From Manis javanica (lineage: Eukaryota; Chordata; Mammalia; Pholidota; Manidae), in contig NC_133156.1 in assembly GCF_040802235.1 (NCBI RefSeq), positions 116,590,173-116,654,172 of the forward strand: a stretch of DNA of 64,000 nt. The letters are read 5' to 3'. Every line of letters begins with the position of its first letter. Position 1 is the stretch's first letter. Shown here piece after piece: positions 26,465 through 37,309 of the stretch. The notes under the pieces were generated by a model, which was given only the letters and a program-made list of their open reading frames with translations, was not told the origin of the DNA and made no database searches. Made by a program: the position numbers and the translations under genes.

Positions 26465-26600
26465 GAGCACTGCCCTTATTCTCATTTTACACATGAGGAA
26501 ACCTAAGTATGGAGGGGTAAGTAAGTTGCACAAGGTCATACAGGTAATACATAGAAAAGCTGGACGCAAACACAGGCAATCTGATTCCAGGGCCTGAACT
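26465..26600 (-). repeat. MIR SINE, second half (interrupted)
   Basis: 'cccttattctcattttacacatgaggaaacctaagtatgg', 'aagtaagttgcacaaggtcatacaggtaa', 'aaagctggacgcaaacacaggcaatctg' continues the MIR begun at 25,935, after about 440 bp of unrelated sequence. Confidence 0.65.
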
Positions 26601-27984
26601 TCTCACCCCGTGCTCGGATTCAAGCTGGAGCGTAGATGGCAAGGCCCTCTGGGCAGGGAGATGGTGTCCATGCAGGTGCCGCGGTGCACTGCGCAGGGGT
26701 GGGAGTAAGGCAGGAAAGGTGCTTTGGGCTCATTCCACTGGCCTGGGTAAGCCTTCAGGGTTATGAGCCTTGCAGGTCTTGAGGCTGAAATAATGATAAT
26801 GATAATAATTATAAACAAGCAGGTGCTGGCAAGAAGTGAAAACCTTGTCCAGAGAGCAAAAGCTCAGTCAATGAATATGACCAAGGTCGGAACCCTGGGA
26901 GGTGTCAGCTGTGAGCACAGACAGGACCCTCGGCCAGTGGCAGATCCAGGGCTGAAGCTGGTACACACTAAGGAGCGGCAGCCATGGTCGGGTCCAGGCT
27001 ACAGGAGCGGGAGGCCAGGGTCTGGGTTCGATGGTTTGGGGTCAGAGAGCTGAAGAACCGGAAACCTGGAATATGACATACCTAGGCCCTGATGGGCTTT
27101 ATAGCAATATTTGTACATGTCAACACCTTTGAAACATTACTGACACATTACTTAGCAATAGGTTTTAGTATCTATAGTTAGACACTTAACATTTAAGAGG
27201 ATGTGATAAACCCAGACTGTTAGAGCACCCGGGCAAGAGAGAGATGCTTCCACTGGAACTTACTACTTTCAGAGGTTAGCTTACCTTTTGTTACTTCACA
27301 GGGTAACTGGATGGGAACACAAAAGAAGAAGGTAGAATTTGTAAGGAGAGAGACATGTAAAGTGGCTAACCACAGCAGGTTCAGACGGTAGGCTTTCCTG
27401 GGTAGCTCCTGGGCGCAGAGCTTGCACAGCAATGGCTCAGGTTCGTGTAAGGAGATTTACTAATGGTGTGCGAGGCTCGGCAAGAGAACGTACCGCCTCC
27501 CTGAGGGGTGAGCTTTCCAGATTGGTAGTGTTTAAGCAGAACCTAGAAGATAGTTAAGGAGAGAGGTCTCAGAATTGTTTCCTGCGTGGAGTTTGAGGAC
27601 TTCAAATCTACATTTTTATGATTGTACAGCATGCTCATCTGAAGTCAGTCTGAATCTAAGGCTCCAAGGAGTGATCCGAGAGCATGCTGTACTGGGGTGG
27701 CTGTCAGCCCCATAGGAGGAGCAGCTTTGCAGAGCCTTCTGCCTCCCTTTCTCCAATTGAAAAAGACTAGCAGTTAACGACTTTTGGAAAAATAGTTATA
27801 AAGACATTTCTCCAGCAGCCATGAGAATGGATTTCAATTTTAGGTGCTATGCATTTACTTGAACATACCAAGCCTCAGCATGCATGTGTCTAGCCTTAAA
27901 ACAAAACACACATACACACATTATATATGTGCATACACATTTATGAAGAAAAATATATTCATGTTTATTGTAGCAGTTGAACTC

Positions 27985-28178
27985 TCGAACTTTGGAACTT
28001 GAGTTTGAATCCCGGCTCCTCTGCTTTCTAGAGCCAAATCTGAAGCAAACATCTGTTTGCTTTAGGTTTTTCACCTATAAAGCAAGAGCAATAGGCTGTT
28101 GTGAGGAGTAAATGAGCTATTACCTATAAAGACTTAGGGTCATGGCTGCCGTGTAATAAATGATAGCCATTATTAGTG
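27985..28178 (+). repeat. MIR SINE
   Basis: 'tttgaatcccggctcctctgctttcta', 'aggtttttcacctataaagcaagagcaatagg', 'tgttgtgaggagtaaatgagctattac', 'gtgtaataaatgatagccattatta': full MIR order in sense orientation. Confidence 0.75.
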
Positions 28179-30942
28179 TAGACATTTTAGAAAAAAAACA
28201 TGTGAGTACAAAGAACTAAAAATCAGCCTTGTACTACTGAAGGAGAACCACTGTGAATTCTGGGTATATCTTCCCAGTCTTTCTTCAGGTGCTCATCTGT
28301 TTATTCTCACTCCGGACTCATGCACCAGTAACTGGAGTTTCCATGCATGTGCAAATGCTTAAATGCACACACATGCACATGCATACATCACACACAGACT
28401 TCTTTATGTTTCTTGTAAAGGTTAGCATATGTGCCTTAATGGGTAGGTAATCCTGCACAAACATGTATTCAGGATTAAACTATGCACTAAGAGGTCAAAA
28501 CTTGTTTTAATAGTTATCACGTAGCCTTTTTCAAAAAGAACAAATATTTTGCCATTTTCCCACTCTTTAATCAGGGAAAGTACATACTCTACTATTGGTT
28601 GCTGCATTTGAATATTTATATTTTTAAGTTACACAAACATGGAAACTCTTATAGCTGAAACAGATGTCTTATTTACATAGCCTGTGTCTCATTTCAAAAG
28701 GCAAAATGAATAGATCACTGGCCTAATGGTAATTAGTGATGAGTTGCCAGTACTGTGCAAGTAGCCGACACAGCACTTTTCCCAGCTTCATCCTCCTGCC
28801 TTCTTCTCCTTCCTTCCCCATGTAGAGAAGTCATTTTATCTAACCTGGGCCTCTGCTCCCTTATTTGTCATTGAGGGGAATGAATTGGCCCAAGATGATT
28901 GCTCCCTTCTCTGGAGTTTGTGGTTCTAGGAGACAATCCATTCAGCCCTAACTTTGGGAGCCCTCACCTCCTGGGCTAGGCAGTTCACTTGCACAGGAAA
29001 AATATAATAGACAAGGGCCATTTATTAGAAAATACAAGAATAGGAACCAGAAATGCTATTTTAGATTTTGGGAAAACTAGAAGGGACACTTGAGAAGAGA
29101 GTCCATAAAATCCACTCCAAATACCAGTTTGAACACTGGCATTGGATTGATAAATGTTATTATAATGAAAAGTAATTGCCAGATTTGCCAGAAATATTCT
29201 TTTTTAAGGAAATGGCTTTCTAAAAGTCAGCAGACCCACAGAAAGAGTCCTTGATCAAACCCACACATTTAGTTGGGCTGCAGGGTAAGTCCGAGACATC
29301 AGCTTGCATTTTCTCCCAGAGGACTGGAGACCCACCCTCCCAATAGTTCAGCGCAGATGTCCTGAGTCAGGATACCGCTTTCCCATGCTCTCTCGCCTAA
29401 GGAGCTGTGCTTGACTCACCCCCCCTTTACCCCTCTGTAAGTACAAAAGCTTGTGTGTGTTAGAGCCCAGATACAGCCAGACAGTGTCATGTGGATTGCA
29501 TTCCAACACACAAAAAAATGTTTCATCGAAGCTTAAACTAATGGAAAACTCGTGTGCTAACATTTTAAAAGATAAATTAAAAATAAGTTAATAGAACCTT
29601 GGTTTTTTAGCATACATGATTCTTCAAATGGCATCATAATGTCAAAAATTCAGTGTTAATTAAAATACTTTAAAAAGTAGCTGAAATATTTTAATCTCTA
29701 TTTTCTCAAACACTGAATGTTTTGAAAACAATTAGTATTAACCTCATTGTTTAAAAAAACAATCATGCTTTTGTAAAAAAAAAACCCTGTCAAAATTCTA
29801 CCAACTAGCATATGTGTTAAATACATACGCACCTGGTTTTGCTGTCAGTCAAAACACAAATGGCACAAATGGAATACTCTGCAAATACAGGTAGTTCACT
29901 AATTCAGGGGATTAATGGCCTCTGTGGGCCATTTGATATCTCTTATGCTTCTTGCATGTTGATGCCAACACTGGGTGTTACCCTTGAGGAGCTCCAGGCA
30001 TTCCCTCTGGTATTGACAAAATTAAAAAAAATAACATCCTATTTGAAGCAAAAATTCTTCTGATGTTTGTTACTCTCTGGATGTGCTAGTTCCACATGAA
30101 ATCTGGCACTGTAGACACTTCTTAGCTGCATTTACATTTGATCTATCAAATGGGTCTCAAATATGTAAACTTGTGAGTTTGAAGAACAGTTCCTTTCAAA
30201 GTATATTTCAGTTTTATATAAATCTGAAAGGATCAAATTAGTCCTTATCTAATCGAAGCTGCTATTTCCATGCCTTCCTCTGCCCATTGTTCTTGTTTAT
30301 CTTATCTATCCTGAAAACATCTTGCTTTTTCCCGGGCATCCCTTGCATCCTCAGTAGCTTATTTTTCAACATGGCTCCTCCAGCGGATATTATATTTGGT
30401 ATAATGCACAGCATGAGGTCTAGGGCACCTTCTTGTACATGCAAGGGGAAGGAAGAATAATTTAGGTCAAAGGCATATTCCCTCAAATACTGGGAAAGTC
30501 TTCATTTCCCTTTGCATGTAAAACACCTCCTAACAATGAAGCTAAGTTTAATATTTCACATAGACCTCTTATGTAGTAATAATAGTCTTTCACTTTATGA
30601 TATTTTGAGACATCAGTATTTTACAAATGTAATGGATGAGCCCATATTGTTGCCTGTAATAGCCAATAAATTGATTTATAAAATCACAGTTCATAGCCCT
30701 TCTTTCTTTTAAGTATACTGTAGACCACAGAGTCATAGGGTCCCATTTGCCATGAAATTACCTACTACCCATAAAAAGGTGAGAATGCTTATTAAAAACA
30801 TAGATTTACTATATGCATAAACATTTGGAGACAAATAATAAGGATGCAGATGAGACAGAATGATGAGAGCTAGATTCTTGGCTCCAGGTTTGAAAGTTGT
30901 TAGAGATAAGATCAAGAAGATAAAGTTGAACTTGACAGGATA

Positions 30943-30957
30943 CAGTCAGTAATTTTT
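30943..30957. repeat. Target-site duplication, left copy
   Basis: The 15-bp word CAGTCAGTAATTTTT abuts the final T-run of the minus-strand L1. The identical word starts at 39,833 on the other side of the element. Because the word ends in Ts, its right boundary merges with the T-run. Confidence 0.9.
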
Positions 30958-30975
30958 TTTTTTTTTTTTTTTTTT
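30953..30975 (-). repeat. Terminal A-tail of the L1 insertion
   Basis: A T-run of about 23 on the plus strand abuts the target-site duplication, so it is the true polyA tail made when this copy was inserted. AATAAA (TTTATT on plus, 30,988-30,993) lies about 13 nt before it. Confidence 0.85.
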
Positions 30976-31082
30976 CATCCAAAAGTATTTATTTCCACAA
31001 ATATTTATCCATAGCTGAATATTAGTGACTAATACAAGCATTTTTCTATAAAGGTGTTTACAGACTTGTTCAAAATGGAAAA

Positions 31083-31085
<3 letters not shown>
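30976..31085 (-). other. 3'-transduced flank carried by the L1
   Basis: About 110 bp of non-repetitive, AT-rich sequence lies between two A-tracts, inside the target-site duplications. It contains its own AATAAA. This is the signature of an L1 transcript that ran past its usual polyA site at the donor locus and used a downstream one. The sequence therefore tags the donor locus. Confidence 0.8.

Positions 31086-31123
<38 letters not shown>
31086..31123 (-). repeat. Internal A-tract of the L1 3' end
   Basis: Thirty-eight Ts on the plus strand, about 18 nt beyond the AATAAA of the LTR-derived segment (TTTATT at 31,142-31,147). It marks the end of the transcript form that existed before the 110-bp addition. 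Confidence 0.85.
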
Positions 31124-31124
<1 letters not shown>

Positions 31125-31446
31125 AGAGGGCATCTCTCATATTTATTGATCAAATGGTTGTTAACAACAATAAAATTCAGTATAGGGGGGTCAATGCTCA
31201 ATGTACAATCATTAATCCATCTCAAGCCTAATTCTCGTCAGTCTCCAATCTTCTGAAGCATAACGAACAAGTTCTTACATGGTGAACGAATTCTTACAGA
31301 GTGAATAAATTCTTACATGGTGAACAGTACAAGGGCAGTCATCACAGAAACTTTCGGTTTTGATCATGCAATATGACCTATAAACCATCAGGTCAAATAT
31401 GAATATTCATTTGATTTTTGTACTTGATTTATATGTTGATCCCACA
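31124..31446 (-). repeat. Partial LTR (U3-R) of the ERV-derived module
   Basis: A 323-bp stretch on the minus strand begins with TG directly after a purine tract (GGAGAAA) and ends at the polyA addition point after AATAAA. The equivalent in the other copy is 473-769. Confidence 0.55.
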
Positions 31447-32762
31447 TTTCTCCTATTATTATTATTATTTTTATTTTTAATAAAATGCTGAAGTGGTAGG
31501 TAGATGCAAGATAAAGGTAGAAAACATAGTTTAGTGCTGTAAGAAGGCAAATGTAGATGATCAGATGATCAGGTGTGTGCCTATGGACTAAGTATTAATC
31601 CAGGCTAGACAAGGGCAGCAAAACATCCACGGATGCAGAAGATTTCTCTCAAAGCAGGGGGGGTGAGGTTCTGAGCCTCACCTCTGTTGATCCCCAAATT
31701 CTCACCTGATGGCCCCCCTGCGACTGTGCCTGTCTTAGGTTGTTCCTCCCTTGAGGAATCTTACCCGTCTCTGGCTAACCAGTCATCTTCCGGGGCCATA
31801 CAGGGAAATGTAAAGTTGGTAAGTGAGAGAGAAGCCATATTGTTTGCAAAGGTTAGCTTTTTACTTCTTTGCAGATTTATGCCCTGTGGCTTCTATGCCC
31901 AGCACTTGTCTCGAGGTATCTTTACCACCTGGAGGAATTATGATACTCGGTAAATTCGATATGAGGCACGAATTCTATTTAAAGTTTGTAATTAGGAAGG
32001 AAGAAGAAAAGCTATAGATGTAGCATATGAAGGAAACTTGGGAGGATTGATTATTTCTTTGACATATCTTCTTGTATAGTACCTTAAGTATGTATAGGTT
32101 TTAAACTACTAACTGATTTGCACACACATATTGACATAATAGGAATACGGTGACATAAACAAAGCAAATCTATAATTACCAGCCATCTCCAGTGAAGCCA
32201 AGAAAACCATTTAGGCACCCTAGGCATTTGTGAAAATTTATCTATGATATGATGGATATTTTCCAACTGTACTTGAACCATCAGACAAATTAAAGCAGCC
32301 CATTTCTGGGATCTGTTCACATCCCATATGTTCTTTTAACCATAGATAGTCTATAGTCATGAGATTTTGGGGTGCTACAACTTGCACCCCTCCCAACTCC
32401 TGGTTGAGTTCCAACAGACAGATCCGGTCAAATTCGTTGTCTCACTGTATGCACATGCCAGCCTAGACATCTCCCTCCTCCTTCTCATGGCAAGTCCAGG
32501 AGATGGTGGGCTGGATGCAGCCACAACCGCAGCATCGTCCGGATCCCTGTGGAGGCTTTTTGATGATCATCCCCCGGCACGAGTCCTCCAGAGAGTGCTG
32601 ATGCCGGAAGCTCCTCCTCATATCGTATCTTAGTTCATTTTCTGGGTATCCAAGCTAGGCCTTGATCTTCTGCGTAGAAACAAACAGACCCTTTGCCCAC
32701 ACTTTGACATGCCCTCTATACCACTGTGCAGAACTCATTGGAGGTCAGCACACAGTAACTGC
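31124..32762 (-). mobile_element. ERV-derived 3' module inside the L1 3' end
   Basis: Read on the minus strand, this fossil segment has about 1.3 kb of internal sequence, then an AAT-rich run, a purine tract, then an LTR-like stretch starting TGTGGGATC at 31,446. It stops about 18 nt after AATAAA and is followed by polyA (31,086-31,123). U5 is absent, as in a retroviral transcript's 3' end. Part of the internal region (about 32,084-32,320) reads as a short hydrophobic stretch that could come from an envelope gene, but this is weak. The segment from about 31,124 to 31,960 matches the element at 1-786. The polypurine tract style and TGTGGG start recall class II (betaretrovirus-like) ERVs. It is a broken remnant, non-coding here. 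Confidence 0.6.
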
Positions 32763-32778
32763 TTTTTTTTTTTTTTTT
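32763..32778 (-). repeat. Second internal A-tract
   Basis: Sixteen Ts on the plus strand, preceded on the minus strand by AATT-rich text. It separates the 150-bp segment 32,779-32,928 from the ERV-derived module. Confidence 0.7.
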
Positions 32779-32928
32779 AATTAAGAGAAAGGAATATTAT
32801 CAGAAAAGAGTACCTCCATAGCTGATCATCTGACACCCTTTAAGTGATCAACATTAAGGATATTTAAAGCATGCGTTGATCTTTGATTTACCAATAGTTT
32901 TATCCTGTTAAGGAGTAATCCCCCTTTT
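32779..32928 (-). other. 150-bp segment between A-tracts in the L1 3' end
   Basis: Non-L1-like sequence lies between the A-tract that follows the L1 3'UTR and the next A-tract at 32,763-32,778. It could be an earlier transduced flank or a lineage-specific part of the L1 3'UTR. I recognise no family in it. Confidence 0.45.
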
Positions 32929-32956
32929 CTTTCTTTCTTTCTTTTTTTTTTTTTTT
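32929..32956 (-). repeat. First A-tract and (GAAA)n after the L1 3'UTR
   Basis: On the minus strand the L1 3'UTR ends in ATTAAA-containing text, then an A-run of about 15 (32,942-32,956) grading into GAAA repeats. This looks like the original L1 polyA tail. Confidence 0.65.
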
Positions 32957-33298
32957 AAATTTTTAATCTACACTTTCCTGAAGAATACTATGTTTACTAT
33001 GCTCTCCCCTATATCAGGTCCCCCCTAACAACCACATTACGGTTACTGTCCATCAGCTTAGCAAAATGTTGTAGAGTCACTACTTGTCCTCTCTGTGTTG
33101 TGCAGCCCACCCTCCCCTTTCTCCCTCCCCCCCATGCATGCTAATCTTAATACCCCCCTTCTTCTTCCCCCCCCTTATCCCTCCCTGCCCACCCATCCTC
33201 CCCAGTTCCTTTCCCTTTGGTACCTGTTAGTCCATTTTTGGGTTCTGTAATTCTGCTGCTGTTTTGTTCCTTCAGTTTTTCCTTTGTTCCTATACTCC

Positions 33299-36200
33299 TC
33301 AGATGAGTGAAATCATTTGGTATTTCTCTTTCTCCGCTTGGCTTATTTCACTGAGCATAATACTCTCCAGCTCCATCCATGTTGCTGCAAATGGTTGGAT
33401 TTTTCCACTTCTTATGGCTGAGTAGTATTCCATTGTGTATATGTACCACATCTTCTTTATCCATTCATCTACAGATGGACATTTAGGTTGCTTCCAATTC
33501 TTGGCTATTGTAAATAGTGCTGCGATAAACATAGGAGTGCATCTGTCTTTCTCAAACTTGATTGCTGCGTTCTTAGGGTAAATTCCTAGGAGTGGAATTC
33601 CTGGGTCAAATGGTAGGTCTGTTTTGAGCATTTTGATGCACCTCCATACTGCTTTCCACAATGGTTGAACTAATTTACATTCCCACCAGCAGTGTAGGAG
33701 GGTTCCCCTTTCTCCACAGCCTCGCCAACATTTGTTGTTGTTTGTCTTTTGGATGGCAGCTATCCTTACTGGTGTGAGGTGATACCTCATTGTAGTTTTA
33801 ATTTGCATTTCTCTGATAATTAGCGATGTGGAGCATCTTTTCATGTGTCTCTTGGCCATCTGTATTTCTTTTTTGGAGAACTGTCTGTTCAGTTCCTCTG
33901 CCCATTTTTTAATTGGGTTATTTGTTTTTTGTTTGTTGAGGCGTGTGAGCTCTTTATATATTCTGGACGTCAAGCCTTTATCAGATCTGTCATTTTCAAA
34001 TATATTCTCCCATACTGTAGGGTTCCTTTTTGTTCTATTGATGGTGTCTTTCGCTGTACAGAAGCTTTTCAGCTTAATGTAGTCCCACTTGCTCATTTTT
34101 GCTGTTGTTTTCCTTGCCCGGGGAGATATGTTCAAGAAGAGATCACTCATGTTTATGTCTAAGAGGTTTTTGCCTATGTTTTTTTCCAAGAGTTTAATGG
34201 TTTCGTGACTTACATTCAGGTCTTTGATCCATTTTGAGTTTACCTTTGTATATGGGGTTAGACAATGGTCCAGTTTCATTCTCCTACATGTAGCTGTCCA
34301 GTTTTGCCAGCACCATCTGTTGAAGAGACTGTCATTTTGCCATTGTATGTCCATGGCTCCTTTATCAAATATTAATTGACCATATATGTTTGGGTTAATT
34401 TCTGGGGTCTCTAATCTGTTCCACTGGTCTGTGGCTCTGTTCTTGTGCCAGTACCAAATTGTCTTGATTACTATGGCTTTGTAGTAGAGCTTGAAGTTGG
34501 GGAGTGAGATCCCCCCTACTTTATTCTTCTTTTTCAGGATTGCTTTGGCTATTCGGGGTCTTTGGTGTTTCCATATGAATTTTTGAATTATTTGTTCCAA
34601 TTCATTGAAGAATGTTGCTGGTAATTTGAGAGGGATTGCATCAAATTTGTATATTGCTTTTGGCAGGATGGCCATTTTGACGATATTAATTCTTCCTAGC
34701 CATGAGCATGGGATGAGTTTCCATTTATTAGTGTCCCCTTTAATTTCTCTTAAGAGTGACTTGTAGTTTTCAGAGTATAAGTCTTTCACTTCCTTGGTTA
34801 GGTTTATTCCTAGGTATTTTATTCTTTTTGATGCAATGGTGAATGGAATTGTTTTCCTGATTTCTCTTTCTATTGATTCGTTGTTAGTGTATAGGAAAGC
34901 TACAGATTTCTGTGTGTTGATTTTGTATCCTGCAACTTTGCTGTATTCCGATATCAGTTCTAGTAGTTTTGGAGTGGAGTCTTTAGGGTTTTTTATGTAC
35001 AGTATCATATCATCTGCAAATAGTGACAGTTTAACTTCTTCTTTACCAATCTGGATTCCTTGTATTTCTTTGTTTTGTCTGATTGCCGTGGCTAGGACCT
35101 CCAGTACTATGTTAAATAACAGTGGGGAGAGTGGGCATCCCTGTCTGGTTCCCGATCTCAGTGGAAATGCTTTCAGCTTCTCGCTGTTCAGTATAATGCT
35201 GGCTGTGGGTTTATCATATATGGCCTTTATTATGTTGAGGTACTTGCCCTCTATTCCCATTTTGCTGAGAGTTTTTATCATGAATGGATGTTGAATTTTG
35301 TCAAATGCTTTTTCAGCATCTATGGAGATGATCATGTGGTTTTTGTCTTTCTTTTTGTTGATGTGGTGGATGATGTTGATGGATTTTCGAATGTTGTACC
35401 ATCCTTGCATCCCTGGGATGAACCCCACTTGGTCATGGTGTATGATCCTTTTGATATACTGTTGAATTCTGTTTGCTAATATTTTATTGAGTATTTTTGC
35501 ATCTACGTTCATCAGGGATATTGGTCTGTAATTTTCTTTTTTGGTGGGGTCTTTGCCTGGTTTTGGTATTAGGGTGATGTTGGCTTCATAGAATGAGTTT
35601 GGGAGTATTCCCTCTTCTTCTATTTTGTGGAACACTTTAAGGAGAATGGGTATTATGTCTTCTCTGTGTGTCTGATAAAATTCCGAGGTAAATCCGTCCG
35701 GCCCCGGGGTTTTGTTCTTGGGTAGTTTTTTGATTACTGTTTCAATTTCTTTGCTTGTAATTGGTTTGTTTAACTTTTGTGTTTCTTCCTTGGTCAGTCT
35801 TGGGAGGTTGTATTTTTCTAGGAAGTTGTCCATTTCTTCTAGGTTTTCCAGCTTGTTGGCATATAGGTTTTCATAGTAGTCTTTAATAATTCTTTGTATT
35901 TCTGTGGAGTCTGTCGTGATTTTTCCATTCTCATTTCTGATTATGTTGATTTGTGTTGACTCTCTTTTTCTCTTAATAAGTTGGGCTAGAGGCTTATCTA
36001 TTTTGTTTATTTTCTCAAAGAACCAGCTCTTGGTTTCGTTGATTTTTGCTATTGTTTTATTCTTCTCAATTTTGTTTATTTCTTCTCTGATCTTTATTAT
36101 GTCCCTCCTTCTGCTGACTTTAGGCCTCATTTGTTCTTCTTTTTCCAGTTTTAATAATTGTGATGTTAGACTATTCATTTGGGATTGTTCTTCCTTCTTC

Positions 36201-37141
36201 AAGTGTGCCTGGATTGCTATATACTTTCCTCTTAAGACTGCTTTCGCTGCATCCCACAGAAGTTGGGGCTTAGTGTTGTTGTTGTCATTTGTTTCTATAT
36301 ATTCCTTGATCTCTATTTTGATTTGTTCATTGATCCATTGATTATTTAGTAGCATGTTGTTAAGCCTCCATGTGTTTGTGAGCCTTTTTGTTTTCTTTGT
36401 AGAATTTATTTCTACTTTCATACCTTTGTGGTCTGAAAAATTGGTTGGTAGAATTTCAATATTGTGGAATTTACTGAGGCTCTTTTTGTGAGCTAGTATG
36501 TGGTCTATTCTAGAGAATGTTCCATGTGCACTTGAGAAGAATGTATATCCTGTTGCTTTTGGATGTAAAGTTCTATAGATGTCTATTAGGTCCATCTGTT
36601 CTAGTGTGTTGTTCAGTGCCTGTGTGTCTTTACTTATTTTCTGCCCGGTGGATCTATCCTTTGGGGTGAGTGGTGTGTTGAAGTCTCCTACAATGAATGC
36701 ATTGCAGTCTATTTCCCTCTTTAGTTCTGTTAGTATTTGCTTCACATATGCTGGTGCTCCTGTATTGGGTGCATATATATTTAGAATGGTTATATCCTCT
36801 TGTTGGACTAAGCCCTTTATCATTATGTAGTGGCCTTCTTTATCTCTTGTTACTTTCTTTGTTTTGAAGTCTATTTTGTCTGATATTAGTACTGCAACCC
36901 CTGCTTTCTTCTCACTGTTGTTTGCCTGAAATATGTTTTTCCATCCCTTGACTTTTAGTCTATGCGTATCTTTGGGTTTAAGGTGAGTTTCTTGTAAGCA
37001 GCATATAGATGGGTCTTGCTTTTTTATCCATTCTATTACTCTATGTCTTTTGATTGGTGCATTAAGTCCATTTACATTTAGGGTGACTATTGAAAGATAT
37101 GTACTTATTGCCATTGCAGGCTTTAGATTCGTGGTTACCAA
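33299..37141 (-). CDS. LINE-1 ORF2p (endonuclease/reverse transcriptase), intact
   Basis: ORF2p nicks target DNA and copies L1 RNA at the nick, in the nucleus, bound to its own transcript. All parts are present in 1280 residues. In the apurinic-like endonuclease (about 1-245), N22, E51, D153 and N155 (GDFN), D213 (RIDHIL) and S236-D237-H238 are visible. A Z/linker region follows. In the reverse transcriptase (about 460-780), SIDAEKAFD is at 606-614 and the FADD catalytic motif at 708-711. The C-terminal cysteine motif has C1138, C1142, H1150, C1151 and C1155. The length equals the human protein's (1275). An internal methionine at 10 gives a start closer to the human N-terminus, so either is possible. 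No stop or frameshift interrupts it; the copy looks capable of full activity. Confidence 0.97.
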   Translation of the reverse strand: MVTTNLKPAMAISTYLSIVTLNVNGLNAPIKRHRVIEWIKKQDPSICCLQETHLKPKDTHRLKVKGWKNIFQANNSEKKAGVAVLISDKIDFKTKKVTRDKEGHYIMIKGLVQQEDITILNIYAPNTGAPAYVKQILTELKREIDCNAFIVGDFNTPLTPKDRSTGQKISKDTQALNNTLEQMDLIDIYRTLHPKATGYTFFSSAHGTFSRIDHILAHKKSLSKFHNIEILPTNFSDHKGMKVEINSTKKTKRLTNTWRLNNMLLNNQWINEQIKIEIKEYIETNDNNNTKPQLLWDAAKAVLRGKYIAIQAHLKKEEQSQMNSLTSQLLKLEKEEQMRPKVSRRRDIIKIREEINKIEKNKTIAKINETKSWFFEKINKIDKPLAQLIKRKRESTQINIIRNENGKITTDSTEIQRIIKDYYENLYANKLENLEEMDNFLEKYNLPRLTKEETQKLNKPITSKEIETVIKKLPKNKTPGPDGFTSEFYQTHREDIIPILLKVFHKIEEEGILPNSFYEANITLIPKPGKDPTKKENYRPISLMNVDAKILNKILANRIQQYIKRIIHHDQVGFIPGMQGWYNIRKSINIIHHINKKKDKNHMIISIDAEKAFDKIQHPFMIKTLSKMGIEGKYLNIIKAIYDKPTASIILNSEKLKAFPLRSGTRQGCPLSPLLFNIVLEVLATAIRQNKEIQGIQIGKEEVKLSLFADDMILYIKNPKDSTPKLLELISEYSKVAGYKINTQKSVAFLYTNNESIEREIRKTIPFTIASKRIKYLGINLTKEVKDLYSENYKSLLREIKGDTNKWKLIPCSWLGRINIVKMAILPKAIYKFDAIPLKLPATFFNELEQIIQKFIWKHQRPRIAKAILKKKNKVGGISLPNFKLYYKAIVIKTIWYWHKNRATDQWNRLETPEINPNIYGQLIFDKGAMDIQWQNDSLFNRWCWQNWTATCRRMKLDHCLTPYTKVNSKWIKDLNVSHETIKLLEKNIGKNLLDINMSDLFLNISPRARKTTAKMSKWDYIKLKSFCTAKDTINRTKRNPTVWENIFENDRSDKGLTSRIYKELTRLNKQKTNNPIKKWAEELNRQFSKKEIQMAKRHMKRCSTSLIIREMQIKTTMRYHLTPVRIAAIQKTNNNKCWRGCGERGTLLHCWWECKLVQPLWKAVWRCIKMLKTDLPFDPGIPLLGIYPKNAAIKFEKDRCTPMFIAALFTIAKNWKQPKCPSVDEWIKKMWYIYTMEYYSAIRSGKIQPFAATWMELESIMLSEISQAEKEKYQMISLI

Positions 37142-37309
37142 AGGTTCAAGGTTAGCTTCTTTAGTATCTTACTGCCTAACTTAGCTCGCTTATTGAGCTG
37201 TTATATACACTGTCTGGAGAGTCTTTTCTTCTCTCCCTTCTTATTCCTCCTCCTCCCTTCTTCATATGTTGTGTGTTTTGTTCTGTGCTCTTTTTAGGGG
37301 TGCTCCCAT
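37142..37309 (-). other. Inter-ORF spacer of the L1
   Basis: 168 nt separate the ORF1 stop from the first ORF2 methionine, longer than the 63 nt of human L1. If ORF2 starts at methionine 10, the spacer is 195 nt. ORF2 translation in L1 depends on re-initiation after ORF1. Confidence 0.7.

Larger units (their letters stand above)
24795..30940. other. Non-coding interval
   Basis: It contains the split MIR at 25.9-26.6 kb, a short ATAATG microsatellite near 26,790-26,812, a MIR near 28 kb and CA-rich text near 27,905-27,935 and 28,365-28,400. No exon with homology I can recognise was found. The stretch 29.5-30.9 kb is AT-rich with no identifiable features. Confidence 0.5.

Noticed and set aside
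33828-36830. Several plus-strand frames (60-170 codons)
   Set aside because: They are shadows of L1 ORF2 on the other strand.
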